DNA of 52,223 nucleotides from Marinilabiliaceae bacterium ANBcel2 (GTDB lineage Bacteria; Bacteroidota; Bacteroidia; Bacteroidales; Marinilabiliaceae): NCBI GenBank assembly GCA_029688995.1, contig JARULA010000013.1, forward strand, positions 1 through 52,223, read 5' to 3'. Numbering within the stretch: the stretch's first letter is position 1; every line of letters starts with the position of its first letter. Shown in pieces: positions 17,214-27,350 of the stretch. The notes below the pieces were generated by a model. That model did not search any database and had not been told where the DNA came from. It saw only the letters and a list, made by a program, of their open reading frames with translations. A program made the position numbers and the translations under genes.

Positions 17214-18941
17214 ATGAGCAATAAAACACGAAAAAAAGATCTTATTCACCTGGCCTTTGTTTTAGGGTTGATTGTGGTGTTAAATATAGTTTCGGGTCAA
17301 TGGTTTTTTAGAGTTGACCTTACAGCCGAAAAACGTTATACTCTTGCCGATATCACCCGTGATTTTCTTGCCGATATTGATGATGATATAATGGTTAAGG
17401 TTTATCTTGAGGGCGATTTGAATGTGGGCTTTCAAAAATTGTCGCGATCAACCCGTGAGTTGCTGGATGAATTTGAAGTTGCCACATCAGGTGATTTGCA
17501 TTATCATTTTGTCTCTCCCGATAATGATGCGGAAGGTATTGAGGAGTTAAAGGAGTATGGAGCTGAGGCTGTTCCTGTTTTTGAATCATCTGCTGATGGA
17601 CGGCAGATACAGAGTCATGTTTATCCTTATGCTATTGTTCGCATGGGCGATTATGAGATAGTTGTTAATTTGCTTGAACATCTTCAGGGTCGCTCCGGAG
17701 CTGAAAATCTTCATATATCTCAAGAATCACTTGAATATAAATTTGTTGATGCTATAGGTCGCTTAATTTCTGATGAGGTTAAAGCAATTGCTTTTTTGGA
17801 GGGTCATGGTGAACTCGATGAACTTGATGTTTATAGTGCATCTGAGACTTTATCACATTATTACCAGGTTGACAGAGGCTCATTAACTGATGATCCCTAC
17901 ATTTTAGATAATTATGAAGCTCTTATTATTGCAAAACCCCAGGAGCGCTTTTCTGAAAAGGATAAGTTTATTATTGATCAGTACATAATGAGAGGGGGCA
18001 GGGTGTTTTGGTTAGTTGATGCTGTTAATGTTACTCTTGATAGTTTGCGCCAATCTACCGAAACTGTTGGTATGGCACCGGATATAAATCTTGCCGACCA
18101 GCTTTTTAGGTATGGAGTAAGAATAAATCCCGATCTGGTTCAGGATATGCAGGCTGCACAAATTCCCATTAATGTTTCTCCTGCAGGTCAGCAACCCCGC
18201 TTTGTTCCGGTGCCGTGGATGTTTAATCCATTGCTTCATCCCGGTCAGAGTCATGCTATCACACGAAACATTAATCTTGTAAGGAGTGAATTTATTAGTA
18301 GTTTAGATACAGTAGGTAATCTTAGCTATGTAGATCGTGAAGTTATTTTACAAACAGGCCGGCGAAGCAGAATTCATCAGGTGCCGGTTTACATAAGCCT
18401 TGCATTGGTAAATGAAGAGCCGCAGCCCGAGGAGTTTAATCTTTCACATATCCCTGTTGCAGTTGCTATGGAAGGTCGCTTTCCCTCTGCCTTTGCAAAT
18501 CGTTCTATACCGCCCGGAGTTAATATGAGCGAGGATGAGGTTTTATCTAAAAGTGAGCATACCCGTATGGTTGTGGTATCTGATGGGGATATAATACGTA
18601 ATGAAGTTAGGAGACGACATACGGGATCTCCTCAGCCGCAGCCTTTAGGATTTGATGAGATGAGTAATCACACTTTTGGTAATGAGCAGTTTGTTTTGAA
18701 TGCCGTTAACTATCTTGCCGATGAGAAAGGGTGGCTCTCTCTTCGAAATCGCAGTTATCAACTTAGAATGCTCGATCGTGAGGAGCTCTCTTCAAACTTA
18801 ACATTTTGGCAATGGTTTAATATGCTGCTGCCTCTTATAGCTCTTTTTATTGGTGGTGTTATAGTTATTGCTATTCGTAAAACAAAGCATGGTAAAAAGT
18901 CGGTTTACAGTTTTGAAAATCTTCAACGTAAAAACCTTTAA
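17214..18941 (+). CDS. gldG: Gliding-motility ABC transporter substrate-binding-like protein GldG
   Basis: A 575-residue protein with an N-terminal membrane helix (about 12-31) and a C-terminal helix (about 530-552, MLLPLIALFIGGVIVIAI) flanking a large periplasmic domain. Recognisable GldG segments include VDLTAEKRYTLADITRDFL, AIAFLEGHGELDE, and IMRGGRVFWLVDAVN. It pairs with gldF immediately upstream. In Flavobacterium these proteins are linked to gliding; in this organism they may have a broader envelope role alongside type IX secretion, for which the first gene of the window is a likely client. Confidence 0.92.
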   Translation: MSNKTRKKDLIHLAFVLGLIVVLNIVSGQWFFRVDLTAEKRYTLADITRDFLADIDDDIMVKVYLEGDLNVGFQKLSRSTRELLDEFEVATSGDLHYHFVSPDNDAEGIEELKEYGAEAVPVFESSADGRQIQSHVYPYAIVRMGDYEIVVNLLEHLQGRSGAENLHISQESLEYKFVDAIGRLISDEVKAIAFLEGHGELDELDVYSASETLSHYYQVDRGSLTDDPYILDNYEALIIAKPQERFSEKDKFIIDQYIMRGGRVFWLVDAVNVTLDSLRQSTETVGMAPDINLADQLFRYGVRINPDLVQDMQAAQIPINVSPAGQQPRFVPVPWMFNPLLHPGQSHAITRNINLVRSEFISSLDTVGNLSYVDREVILQTGRRSRIHQVPVYISLALVNEEPQPEEFNLSHIPVAVAMEGRFPSAFANRSIPPGVNMSEDEVLSKSEHTRMVVVSDGDIIRNEVRRRHTGSPQPQPLGFDEMSNHTFGNEQFVLNAVNYLADEKGWLSLRNRSYQLRMLDREELSSNLTFWQWFNMLLPLIALFIGGVIVIAIRKTKHGKKSVYSFENLQRKNL

Positions 18942-18959
18942 CGATTAATTGATATTTCT

Positions 18960-18967
18960 TATATTTG
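18960..18967 (+). promoter_or_regulatory. Bacteroidota-type -7 box ahead of dnaN
   Basis: TATATTTG matches TAnnTTTG and lies 65 bp ahead of the dnaN start in the 91-bp gap after gldG. The -33 element is poor (only T-rich sequence at the right distance), so dnaN may also be read from upstream. Confidence 0.35.
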
Positions 18968-19032
18968 AATCTGTTTTGTTTAAATTCAGCAATATCTTAT
19001 CTGACAAGTTAATATAATAAATAATTAAGAAT

Positions 19033-20157
19033 ATGAAATTTGTAATATCCAGTTCCGATCTGCTTTCACACTTACAGGCTATAAGCAGAGCAATAGCATC
19101 TAAAAGTCAATATCCTGTACTTGACTGTTTTCTGTTTGATTTGAATGGATCAACTCTTAGTATTACAGCTTCTGATTTGGAGGTGACAATGATTACTACT
19201 CTTGATGCTGAAAGTGCTGAAGGTGATGGAAAGGTTGCACTACCTTCCCGAATGCTACTGGAGATATTAAAAAAACTGCCCGAACAGCCTCTTACTTTTG
19301 AGATTGATATGGAGAGCCTTACAGTTGATATTGTATCTGAAAAAGGTAAGTATAATTTTATGGGACAGCCCGGAGAGGATTATCCCGAAGTTTCAAAAAT
19401 CGACGAGGAGAAATCGAGTGGTCTGCAAGTTTCAGCTTCCCTTCTTTTAACGGGAATATCTAAAACTCTTTTTGCTACAGCAGATGATGAGTTGAGACCG
19501 GTTATGAATGGTATTTTATTTGAATTCTCTCCTGAGAATCTTCGTTTTGTAGCCTCCGATTCTCACAAACTTGTTCGTTACCAACGTAATGATGCTAAAA
19601 GTGACTTTGAAGCCTCCTTTATTTTACCTAAAAAGCCGGCTGGGTTGCTAAAAAATGTATTGCCGCGTGAAGAGGGAGAGGTTAAGATTGAGTTTGATGA
19701 CAAAAACGCCTTTTTTATTTTGCCAAACTATAAGATGGTTTGTCGCCTTGTTGAAGGAAACTATCCTAGTTATAGTGCCGTAATTCCTCAGGAGAACCCC
19801 AATAAGGCTATTGTTGACAGGGTTGATCTTGCTAATACTCTTGGCAGGGTCTCTATATTTTCTAATCAGGCATCTAACCTGGTTAAGCTTCATTTGGTAT
19901 CTGACGAGATTGTTGTATCGGCCCAGGATATTGATTTTTCAATATCAGGATTTGAAAAAGTTGCATGTCAGTACGAAGGTGATGAGTTGGAAATTGGCTT
20001 TAAATCTGATTTCTTTGCCGAAATTTTGGATAATTTAAGCTCTAACGATATCGTCATTGAGATGTCCGATCCTTCAAGAGCTGCTATTTTGGTTCCTTTT
20101 GACAAAAATGAGGATGAGGATGAGTTGATGCTTATTATGCCTATGATGGTGAATTAA
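19033..20157 (+). CDS. dnaN: DNA polymerase III beta subunit (sliding clamp)
   Basis: A 374-residue protein with the three-domain beta-clamp pattern: domain I MKFVISSSDLLSHLQAISRA, a central LLLTGISKTLFATADDELRPV segment (DnaN signature, RPVMNGILFE), and a C-terminal end LIMPMMVN matching the usual MP(M/V) finish. It forms the ring that tethers the replicative polymerase to DNA. There is no dnaA, recF or gyrB next to it, as in many Bacteroidota where dnaN is away from the origin. Confidence 0.96.
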   Translation: MKFVISSSDLLSHLQAISRAIASKSQYPVLDCFLFDLNGSTLSITASDLEVTMITTLDAESAEGDGKVALPSRMLLEILKKLPEQPLTFEIDMESLTVDIVSEKGKYNFMGQPGEDYPEVSKIDEEKSSGLQVSASLLLTGISKTLFATADDELRPVMNGILFEFSPENLRFVASDSHKLVRYQRNDAKSDFEASFILPKKPAGLLKNVLPREEGEVKIEFDDKNAFFILPNYKMVCRLVEGNYPSYSAVIPQENPNKAIVDRVDLANTLGRVSIFSNQASNLVKLHLVSDEIVVSAQDIDFSISGFEKVACQYEGDELEIGFKSDFFAEILDNLSSNDIVIEMSDPSRAAILVPFDKNEDEDELMLIMPMMVN

Positions 20158-20173
20158 TAATGCTTTTACGTAG

Positions 20174-21382
20174 ATGAGAGAGAAGAGAGAGCATGTTGTG
20201 GTTGGCTTGTCGGGGGGGGTTGATTCAAGCATAGCTGCATATGTTTTAAAAAAGCAGGGGTATAAGGTGACCGGCCTTTTTATGAAAAATTGGCATGATA
20301 CCACCGGAGTGCTTGAGGCTGATTGCCCCTGGCTGGATGACAAATTTGATGCTGAGGCTGTAGCGCGAAAACTGGATATCCCTTTTTATATGGTTGATTT
20401 AAGTGAGCAGTATCGCTCACGTGTTGTTGATTATATGTTTTCAGAATATGAAAAGGGGCGTACTCCTAATCCTGATGTTTTATGCAATCGTGAAATTAAG
20501 TTTGATGTTTTTTTAGATGAAGCCCTTAAACTTGGAGCTGATTATGTAGCTACAGGTCACTACTGCAGGCGCGAAGTGTCACAGGTTGATGGTGATACTA
20601 TATATCGTCTTATTGCTGGTGCCGACCCGGGTAAAGATCAAAGTTATTTTTTATGTCAGCTCTCTCAAAGTCAGCTGTCAAAAGCTCTATTCCCCATTGG
20701 TGAACTATTAAAAAGTGAGGTTAGAAAAATTGCCGGGGAGCTTAAGTTAGTTACAGCTCATAAAAAAGATTCTCAGGGAATCTGTTTTGTAGGTAAAGTT
20801 GATTTGCCTGTTTTTTTACAGCAAAAACTGAAAGCTAAACCCGGTTCGGTTTTTCTAATTGATAAAGATAGTGATCTTTTTATACGTTCCTGGGATAGTG
20901 CAACTGCAGAGTCATCAGATGAGGAGCTTGATAAACTGGCGCTTCCCTATAAGTTTCATCCCTCGTATGGTAAACGGGTTGGAGATCATAACGGAGCCCA
21001 TTTTTATACAATTGGTCAGCGTAAAGGTTTAAATATAGGAGGTTTTCCACAGCCTCTTTTTGTTATCGGGATTGATGTCAATTATAATCAGGTATATGTG
21101 GGTATGGGACAGGAGCATCCCGGATTGTTTCGTAAGGTTTTAAAGATTGATAACAGTGAGATTCATTATGTAAGGCCCGATTTGGCTCTTACTACTAACG
21201 AAACTTGCCGTATGAAAGTGCGCATACGTTATCGCCAGCCTCTTCAGGATGCTCTTATTGTTAAAAAGGAGAAGGGGCTTTTTATTATTTTTGATGAGCC
21301 GCAAAGGGGTATAACAGCAGGACAGTTTGCTGCGTGGTATAGTAATCAGGAGCTTATTGGATCTGGTGCTATATTGTTATAA
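20174..21382 (+). CDS. mnmA: tRNA-specific 2-thiouridylase MnmA
   Basis: A 402-residue protein with the PP-loop SGGVDSS (residues 13-19) that binds ATP, the catalytic Cys C104 in NPDVLCNREIKF, and the second catalytic Cys C204 in SQGICFVGK. FMKNWHD and TIGQRKGL are further MnmA marks. It inserts sulfur at C2 of the wobble uridine of tRNA Lys, Glu and Gln. Length is slightly above the 360-380 usual, with an extra segment around residues 225-250 (DSATAESSDEELDKLAL). It follows dnaN by 16 bp. Confidence 0.95.
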   Translation: MREKREHVVVGLSGGVDSSIAAYVLKKQGYKVTGLFMKNWHDTTGVLEADCPWLDDKFDAEAVARKLDIPFYMVDLSEQYRSRVVDYMFSEYEKGRTPNPDVLCNREIKFDVFLDEALKLGADYVATGHYCRREVSQVDGDTIYRLIAGADPGKDQSYFLCQLSQSQLSKALFPIGELLKSEVRKIAGELKLVTAHKKDSQGICFVGKVDLPVFLQQKLKAKPGSVFLIDKDSDLFIRSWDSATAESSDEELDKLALPYKFHPSYGKRVGDHNGAHFYTIGQRKGLNIGGFPQPLFVIGIDVNYNQVYVGMGQEHPGLFRKVLKIDNSEIHYVRPDLALTTNETCRMKVRIRYRQPLQDALIVKKEKGLFIIFDEPQRGITAGQFAAWYSNQELIGSGAILL

Positions 21383-21448
21383 AAGAACTTTAAAAGAGGA
21401 TATATTTTTTTATATTTATGGTGCTCTAAATTTAAATTGGCACTATAT

Positions 21449-23578
21449 ATGTCTAACCTTCCTAAATATTTTAACCGTGATATAAGCTGGCTGTCGTTTA
21501 ATTACAGAGTTCTGGAAGAAGCCGCTGACAACTCCCTGCCTTTATATGAGCGGTTAAAGTTTCTTGCTATCTATACATCAAACCTTGATGAGTTTTATAA
21601 AGTACGTGTTTCTGAGTATAAATATAATATTTCGCCGGATGATAGTACCGATGTGATGCCGGGAAGAGCATCTGTAAGAGTTCTTCATGAAATCAACTCT
21701 ATTGTAGATAAGCAGTTAAAGGATTTTAATAAAATCTTTTATTCCGAAATTCTTGCAGGATTGTATAACGAGGGCTTAAAGCTCTATCAAAATGAGAGAC
21801 CCTCACAGCCCGAACATCAAAGTTTTATACGTGACTATTTTTATCAGGAGGTAATCCCATATTTACAACCGGTTTTGATTAGTAAAGGTACCCGCTTTTT
21901 TTTGCGTGATAACCGCCTTTATCTTGCAGTAAAACTGTATAGAAAAAAGAAGAGCAGTGATCCTGAAAAGTTACGTAAACGGCGTCCTCGTTATGCATTG
22001 GTGATGCTCCCCGATAAGGATATATCCCGTTTTATTCGGCTTCCCGATTTGGAAGGAATGTATCACTATATTTTTTTGGATGATTTGGTTCGTTTTAATC
22101 TACAGGAGCTTTTTCCCGGTTATGATATTGATTCCAGTTATTCAATTAAACTTTTGCGTGATGCCGACTTGGGAATACGTGATGAGTTTAGCGGTGATTT
22201 GGTAGAGAAGATTCGTAAAAATATTGGGCGGAGAAAAGTTGGTGACCCTACTATATTCTTATATGATGGTACTATGCCACCAAAATTTTTAAATGTTTTA
22301 AAAGAGGTGTTCGGACTCTTTAAGGATGATTTGATGGCGGCTGAGAGGTATTTAAGTTTTGATGATTTTTTTGATTTTCCAAATCCGTTTGCTCCCCGTT
22401 TACAGCTTAACCGACCTGCCCCTGTTCACCCTTATGATTTGGAGAAGTATGGATCAATGTTTGCCGCTGTAAAAAAGAGAGAGCGACTTCTTCACTATCC
22501 TTATCAATCTTTTGATTATGTGCTTAAATTTTTAAATGAAGCATCGCAAGACCCAAAGGTTGAGGAGATAAAAGTAACACAGTACCGGGTTGCAAGCAAT
22601 TCGGCTGTTGTCAACTCTTTAATTAGTGCTGCTCGTAATGGTAAAAGAGTTACAGTTTTTGTTGAGGTAAAAGCACGTTTTGATGAGCAGAATAATTTAA
22701 ATACTGCTCAGTTGATGGAGGATGCGGGAGTACGCATCATTTACAGCTTGCCCGGTTTAAAAGTACATGCTAAAATGGCTCTTGTAATAAGAAGAGCCGG
22801 AGGGGTTCGAAAACGCTCTTACGCTTATTTAAGTACAGGGAATTTTAATGAAAAGACAGCAAGGCTATATGCCGATTATGGCTATTTTACCTGTAAGGAT
22901 GAGTATATATACGATCTTGAAAATCTTTTTAACTATTTTGAGGATCAATCGGTTACCCCTGATTTTAATAAAATTTTGGTAACCCAGTTTAATCTAAAAA
23001 AAGAGATTGTAAAATTTATTGATCGGGAGATTGAAATTGCAAAAAGCGGAGGAGAGGGCTACATACTTTTAAAGATGAATGGTATTCAAACAAAGTCCTT
23101 AATTAACAAGCTTTATGAAGCAAGTGAAGCAGGAGTAAAAATAGATCTTATAGTGCGTGGAATTTGTTGCGTGGTTCCCCAGCAACCATTTAGTAAAAAT
23201 ATAAGAATAATACGTATTGTTGACAGTTATCTTGAACATGCACGTTTATGGGTTTTTGGAAATAATGGAGACCCTTTTATCTATATGACCTCTGCCGATT
23301 GGATGAATCGTAATATAAACAGACGAATAGAGATAGCATTTCCTCTTGAGAGCGAGAAGGTTATTTGTGATGTGTTGGATGTTCTTAATTTGCAGCTTAG
23401 AGATAATGTTAAAGCATCTTATATAACTAAAGATTTAAGCAATAAGCGAATTAAAGCAGGCGATCGAAAAGTGAGATCGCAATGGGCAACTTTTAAGATG
23501 TTAGTTGACCGGGAGCCTGATAATGTTGCTCTTAACAAAGCTACAAAACACTATTTTTCGGATAAGGTTTATAGTTAA
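21449..23578 (+). CDS. ppk1: Polyphosphate kinase 1
   Basis: A 709-residue protein if started at ATG 21449; an in-frame TTG at 21437 would add four residues. The N-terminal domain begins FNRDISWLSFNYRVLEEA, followed by LKFLAIYTSNLDEFYKVRV, and the two phospholipase-D-like catalytic domains carry HAKMALVIRR (the autophosphorylated His region) and YLEHARLWVFGN. PPK1 polymerises the gamma phosphate of ATP into polyphosphate. It precedes sixA by 23 bp; the pairing of a polyphosphate kinase and a phosphohistidine phosphatase suggests shared transcription. Confidence 0.95.
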   Translation: MSNLPKYFNRDISWLSFNYRVLEEAADNSLPLYERLKFLAIYTSNLDEFYKVRVSEYKYNISPDDSTDVMPGRASVRVLHEINSIVDKQLKDFNKIFYSEILAGLYNEGLKLYQNERPSQPEHQSFIRDYFYQEVIPYLQPVLISKGTRFFLRDNRLYLAVKLYRKKKSSDPEKLRKRRPRYALVMLPDKDISRFIRLPDLEGMYHYIFLDDLVRFNLQELFPGYDIDSSYSIKLLRDADLGIRDEFSGDLVEKIRKNIGRRKVGDPTIFLYDGTMPPKFLNVLKEVFGLFKDDLMAAERYLSFDDFFDFPNPFAPRLQLNRPAPVHPYDLEKYGSMFAAVKKRERLLHYPYQSFDYVLKFLNEASQDPKVEEIKVTQYRVASNSAVVNSLISAARNGKRVTVFVEVKARFDEQNNLNTAQLMEDAGVRIIYSLPGLKVHAKMALVIRRAGGVRKRSYAYLSTGNFNEKTARLYADYGYFTCKDEYIYDLENLFNYFEDQSVTPDFNKILVTQFNLKKEIVKFIDREIEIAKSGGEGYILLKMNGIQTKSLINKLYEASEAGVKIDLIVRGICCVVPQQPFSKNIRIIRIVDSYLEHARLWVFGNNGDPFIYMTSADWMNRNINRRIEIAFPLESEKVICDVLDVLNLQLRDNVKASYITKDLSNKRIKAGDRKVRSQWATFKMLVDREPDNVALNKATKHYFSDKVYS

Positions 23579-23601
23579 TTGTAAATTTAATATTCAAACA
23601 T

Positions 23602-24108
23602 ATGAAGAGGTTAATTTTGGTAAGGCATGCAAAAACAGAACCTATGAGTGATGCAGGTTCTGATTATTCCCGCAAGCTTAAAAAGAGAGGTCATAAAGAT
23701 GCTGCAATAGTTTCACAACATTTGCAGCAAAAGGGTTATACCCCTGACGCAATAATTAGCAGTCCGGCAACCCGGGCTCTGCAAACAGCTGAAATATTTG
23801 CTGAAACTTATGATATTGACTCTTCAGAGATACGGGAAGCTCCTTTTTTGTATGATGGTGAAACAACAATCGGATTTTTAGCCGGAATTGCATCAGAGGC
23901 TCAAGCAGGAGAAGAGACTTTAATGGTAGTGGGGCATAATCCTGATATGGCTATGCTTAGTATGAGACTTACAAATAAAGAGTTTTTTAATTTTCCTACA
24001 TGCGCTGTTACTGTTATAAATTTTTCTGTTAATGAGTGGAGCGATATGCAGGCAAGATCGGGAAGGGCCGAATATTTTATCTATCCTAAAAAGTTAAAGG
24101 AGAAGTAA
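23602..24108 (+). CDS. sixA: Phosphohistidine phosphatase SixA-like (histidine phosphatase family)
   Basis: A 168-residue protein with the catalytic RHAKTEP motif at residues 8-14 and the second His in VVGHNPDMA, typical of the short SixA branch of the histidine phosphatase superfamily. SixA removes phosphate from phosphohistidine on signalling or PTS proteins; the substrate here is unknown. It is located between ppk1 and hydG with an 8-bp gap to the latter. Confidence 0.85.
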   Translation: MKRLILVRHAKTEPMSDAGSDYSRKLKKRGHKDAAIVSQHLQQKGYTPDAIISSPATRALQTAEIFAETYDIDSSEIREAPFLYDGETTIGFLAGIASEAQAGEETLMVVGHNPDMAMLSMRLTNKEFFNFPTCAVTVINFSVNEWSDMQARSGRAEYFIYPKKLKEK

Positions 24109-24115
24109 TTTTGTT

Positions 24116-25552
24116 ATGTACAACCCTCAGCAATATAATATTGAGGATATTCCCGAAAAACCCTTTGTTGATTGTGATGAGATAGAGAGTTTTCTTTTAA
24201 GAGGCAAAAACGGCTCTTTTGAACAGGTGCGGAGTGTTATTTGTAAGGCTTTAAACAGAGAGCGTTTATCGCTTTATGAAACCTCTGTTTTAGTTAATGT
24301 TACAGATAAAAATTTAAGAGAAGAGATAAAAGAGGCCGCAGGTGAGTTAAAGAAGAAGATTTATGGTAACCGTATAGTTTTATTTGCACCTCTTTATACA
24401 GGAAATTATTGTATTAATGAGTGTAGCTACTGTGGTTTTAGTTGTAAAAACCAGAGAGTTGATCGCACCTCTTTAACATTTGATGAAATAAAAGAGCAGG
24501 TTACCGCTTTAGAGAGTTGCGGGCACAAAAGGGTTGTTGTATCAATGGGCGAACACCCTTGTTACGGATCGGGGTACATTGCAGATCTTTTAAAAACTAT
24601 CTATTCGGTAAAGGAGGGAAAGGGAGCAATTCGCAGGATTAATGTTAATGCTGCACCTTTAGATGTTGAAGGTTTTCGCAAAGTTAAAGATGCCGGGGTA
24701 GGTACTTACCAGATTTTTCAGGAGACATATAATAAAAAAAGATACAGAGAGGTTCACCGCTCGGGAAAAAAGAGAGATTATGAGTGGCGATTAACTGCTT
24801 TTGACAGGGCTTTAAAAGCTGGTCTTGATGATGTCGGACTAGGAGTTTTGTTGGGGTTATATGATTGGCGTTATGAGGTGTTAGGATTAATAAGGCATGT
24901 TAATCATCTTGAATCGACCTACAATGTTGGTCCGCACACAATCTCTTTTCCCCGTTTAAAATCTGCACTTGGTGTCAATTTTGAGAATAATGAATATGAT
25001 GTTAGTGATGAAGATTTTGTTTTTTTGGTCGCGGTTTTACGTCTGGCAGTTCCTTATACCGGGATGATCCTTACAGCAAGAGAACCTGCTGCTATTCGCG
25101 ATATGGTGTTGCGTTACGGAGTTTCACAAATTGATGGGGGTTCTAAAATAGGAGTGGGAGGATACAGCTCTTCTTGCAGCTATATGGGAATTGAAAAAAA
25201 GCATGGTCGTGAACAGTTTGCACTTAATGATATGCGTAGCCTCGACGAGGTGATACATGAATTGATAAAAAATGGTTATCTCCCCTCTTTTTGTACAGCT
25301 TGTTACCGTTTAGGACGCACAGGAGAGCATTTTATGGAATTTTCGGTTCCCGGATTTATAAAGCGTTTTTGTTTTTCCAATGCAATTCTTACTTTTGCCG
25401 AGTATCTTGAAGATTATGCTTCTGTTTTGGTAAAACAAAAGGGGTACAATTTAATTGATAAAAATCTTCGACAATACCGGGGGAAAGAGGGAGAAAAAGT
25501 TATTACCTTATTAAATCGTATTCGTAATGGAGAGAGGGATCTCTTTCTTTAG
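24116..25552 (+). CDS. hydG: [FeFe]-hydrogenase H-cluster radical SAM maturase HydG
   Basis: A 478-residue radical SAM enzyme. The SAM cluster motif CX3CX2C is at C99, C103 and C106 (NYCINECSYCGFSC). What separates HydG from the related thiamine enzyme ThiH is the C-terminal second cluster CX2CX22C, present here as CTACYRLGRTGEHFM followed 22 residues later by the last Cys in KRFCFSN. HydG cleaves tyrosine to provide the CO and CN ligands of the hydrogenase cluster. hydE is 3.4 kb away on the opposite strand; hydF and a hydrogenase are not in the window. Starts 8 bp after sixA. Confidence 0.95.
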   Translation: MYNPQQYNIEDIPEKPFVDCDEIESFLLRGKNGSFEQVRSVICKALNRERLSLYETSVLVNVTDKNLREEIKEAAGELKKKIYGNRIVLFAPLYTGNYCINECSYCGFSCKNQRVDRTSLTFDEIKEQVTALESCGHKRVVVSMGEHPCYGSGYIADLLKTIYSVKEGKGAIRRINVNAAPLDVEGFRKVKDAGVGTYQIFQETYNKKRYREVHRSGKKRDYEWRLTAFDRALKAGLDDVGLGVLLGLYDWRYEVLGLIRHVNHLESTYNVGPHTISFPRLKSALGVNFENNEYDVSDEDFVFLVAVLRLAVPYTGMILTAREPAAIRDMVLRYGVSQIDGGSKIGVGGYSSSCSYMGIEKKHGREQFALNDMRSLDEVIHELIKNGYLPSFCTACYRLGRTGEHFMEFSVPGFIKRFCFSNAILTFAEYLEDYASVLVKQKGYNLIDKNLRQYRGKEGEKVITLLNRIRNGERDLFL

Positions 25553-25583
25553 TTAAGTAAGTATTTATTAATTAATTTAGTAA

Positions 25584-26531
25584 ATGTCTGTATTAATAAC
25601 CGGGATTGGCGGTTTTATCGGTTCTCATTTGGCAGAAAGGTTACATGATTTAGGCCAAAGGGTTATTGGCATTGATAATTTTTGTGAATATTATCCTGCA
25701 TATTTAAAAAAGATGAATGCTGAAGAGCTTAAAAAACTAGATATTGAAGTTGTGGAGGGTGATATCAGAAATGGCTCCGTTTTAAAAAAGCTACCCGAAG
25801 ATATTGATTTTATATTTCATTTAGCGGCTCAGCCCGGGCTCTCTCAAGAAACCTCTTTTGACAGCTATTTTTCAAATAATGTGTTGGGAACATATAGCCT
25901 TATTGAGTATGCAAAGGGTTTAGCTGGTTTAAAACTGTTTGTTAATATTTCAACCTCCTCGGTATATGGAAAGATTGCCACTAAAAAAGAGAATGAAGCT
26001 CCCGAACCTGTTTCATGGTATGGTGTTACTAAACTTGCAGCAGAGCAGTTGGTTATGGCTGAGAGTAGAGGTGATAGTTCTTTAAAAGCCTGTTCGCTTC
26101 GTTTATACTCTGTTTACGGTCCGCGCGAACGGCCCGATAAACTTTTTACCAGGTTAATCTCTTGTGCTTTTAACAATACCTGTTTTCCTTTATATAAGGG
26201 GAGTGAAAAGCATTTGCGAAGCTTTACTTATGTTGATGATATTGTGGATGGGATGGTTCAGGCTATAGAGAAGTGTGATGATGTTGTTGGTAATGTTATT
26301 AATTTGGGAAGTGACCGGGAGCATTCAACTGCTGAAGGGATAAAGTGTGTTGAAAAAATAACAGAATCCCCGGTTCCAATTGAAACTAAGCCACCGCGTA
26401 ATGGTGATCAGTTAAGAACCTGTGCCGATATCTCTTTGGCCCGCCGACTTTTAAAATATAGTCCCGATACAACACTTCAAGAGGGTGTTGCAAAACAGGT
26501 TGCATGGTATAAAGATAAATTTGTTACATAG
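25584..26531 (+). CDS. NAD-dependent sugar-nucleotide epimerase/dehydratase
   Basis: A 315-residue extended short-chain dehydrogenase. The NAD-binding GxxGxxG is at the N-terminus (TGIGGFIGSHLAE), followed by FHLAAQPGLS, the catalytic Ser region NISTSSVYG and YxxxK as WYGVTKLAAEQL, then RLYSVYGPRERPD. The closest look is to UDP-glucuronate or UDP-glucose 4-epimerases, but the substrate cannot be fixed by eye. It probably makes a sugar nucleotide for surface polysaccharide. It ends 2 bp from the end of the convergent pgl. Confidence 0.85.
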   Translation: MSVLITGIGGFIGSHLAERLHDLGQRVIGIDNFCEYYPAYLKKMNAEELKKLDIEVVEGDIRNGSVLKKLPEDIDFIFHLAAQPGLSQETSFDSYFSNNVLGTYSLIEYAKGLAGLKLFVNISTSSVYGKIATKKENEAPEPVSWYGVTKLAAEQLVMAESRGDSSLKACSLRLYSVYGPRERPDKLFTRLISCAFNNTCFPLYKGSEKHLRSFTYVDDIVDGMVQAIEKCDDVVGNVINLGSDREHSTAEGIKCVEKITESPVPIETKPPRNGDQLRTCADISLARRLLKYSPDTTLQEGVAKQVAWYKDKFVT

Positions 26532-26533
26532 CA

Positions 26534-27247
26534 TTAAAGTAGTGCAGCTGCCATTTCATCTGTCATCCATAACGTTTTGTCTCTGTCGGCAAGAGCAGCC
26601 GGATATTTTTTATAGCCCTCTTTTTTAATTGCTATTTCAGCAAATATTTTTGCCTTATCTACCCCTGTTAACCAAAAGATTATCTCTTTGCTGTTATTGA
26701 TTATTTTGCCAGTAACGGTTACTCTTTTTTGTGCAGTTACAGGATGTGTTGCTACTTCACAAATTTTATCTGAACTCCACAGCTCTATACTATCCGGGAA
26801 TATTGATGCTGTATGTCCGTCATCTCCCATTCCTAAAATCATAATATCAAAGCAGGGGAGGCTATTCTCTTCTTCTACATTTTTAAGGATGGTTTCACTA
26901 TACTGCTCTGCTGCTTTTTGCGGCTCATCCTCACCTTTTACTCTAAATATTTGATCTTCTTTTATTTCAACTTTATCTAAAAGATGCTCTTTTGTCATTC
27001 TGTAGTTGCTTTCACTATCGGTTGGGGGCACACACCGTTCATCTCCCCAAAAGAGTAAAATATTACTCCATTTTATTTTATCTTTAAACTCGGTGGATAA
27101 AATATCAAAAACTGCTTTAGGAGTACTTCCTCCCGAAAGAGCAATGGTAACAGGTTTATTGCTGTTGTTACTTTTTTTAGTAAGCATCTCTCCAAATTTG
27201 CGAGCCAGCTTTTTTTTATTTTTACACTTTTCTATTTGTAATGCCAT
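26534..27247 (-). CDS. pgl: 6-phosphogluconolactonase
   Basis: A 237-residue protein of the DevB/SOL type. Family marks include ALSGGSTPKAVFDIL near the N-terminus, WGDERCVPPTDSESNYRM, MILGMGDDGHTASIFP and a C-terminal TLWMTDEMAAALL. It hydrolyses 6-phosphogluconolactone produced by Zwf. zwf lies 103 bp upstream on the same strand, so the two make the first steps of the oxidative pentose phosphate pathway; the following enzyme (gnd) is not in the window. Confidence 0.94.
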   Translation of the reverse strand: MALQIEKCKNKKKLARKFGEMLTKKSNNSNKPVTIALSGGSTPKAVFDILSTEFKDKIKWSNILLFWGDERCVPPTDSESNYRMTKEHLLDKVEIKEDQIFRVKGEDEPQKAAEQYSETILKNVEEENSLPCFDIMILGMGDDGHTASIFPDSIELWSSDKICEVATHPVTAQKRVTVTGKIINNSKEIIFWLTGVDKAKIFAEIAIKKEGYKKYPAALADRDKTLWMTDEMAAALL

Positions 27248-27350
27248 TTGTCTATCTTTTTAGTGAATTAGTTAGTTTATATCTGACTTGTTAAAAACAG
27301 ACCTTTTTAAATGATCCTTTCTTTTAATTTCTACTATGATTTATTTGAGA

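Noticed and set aside
24116-25552. Thiamine biosynthesis protein ThiH
   Set aside because: The C-terminal CX2CX22C cluster motif is present, which is a HydG feature and absent from ThiH; no thi genes are nearby.
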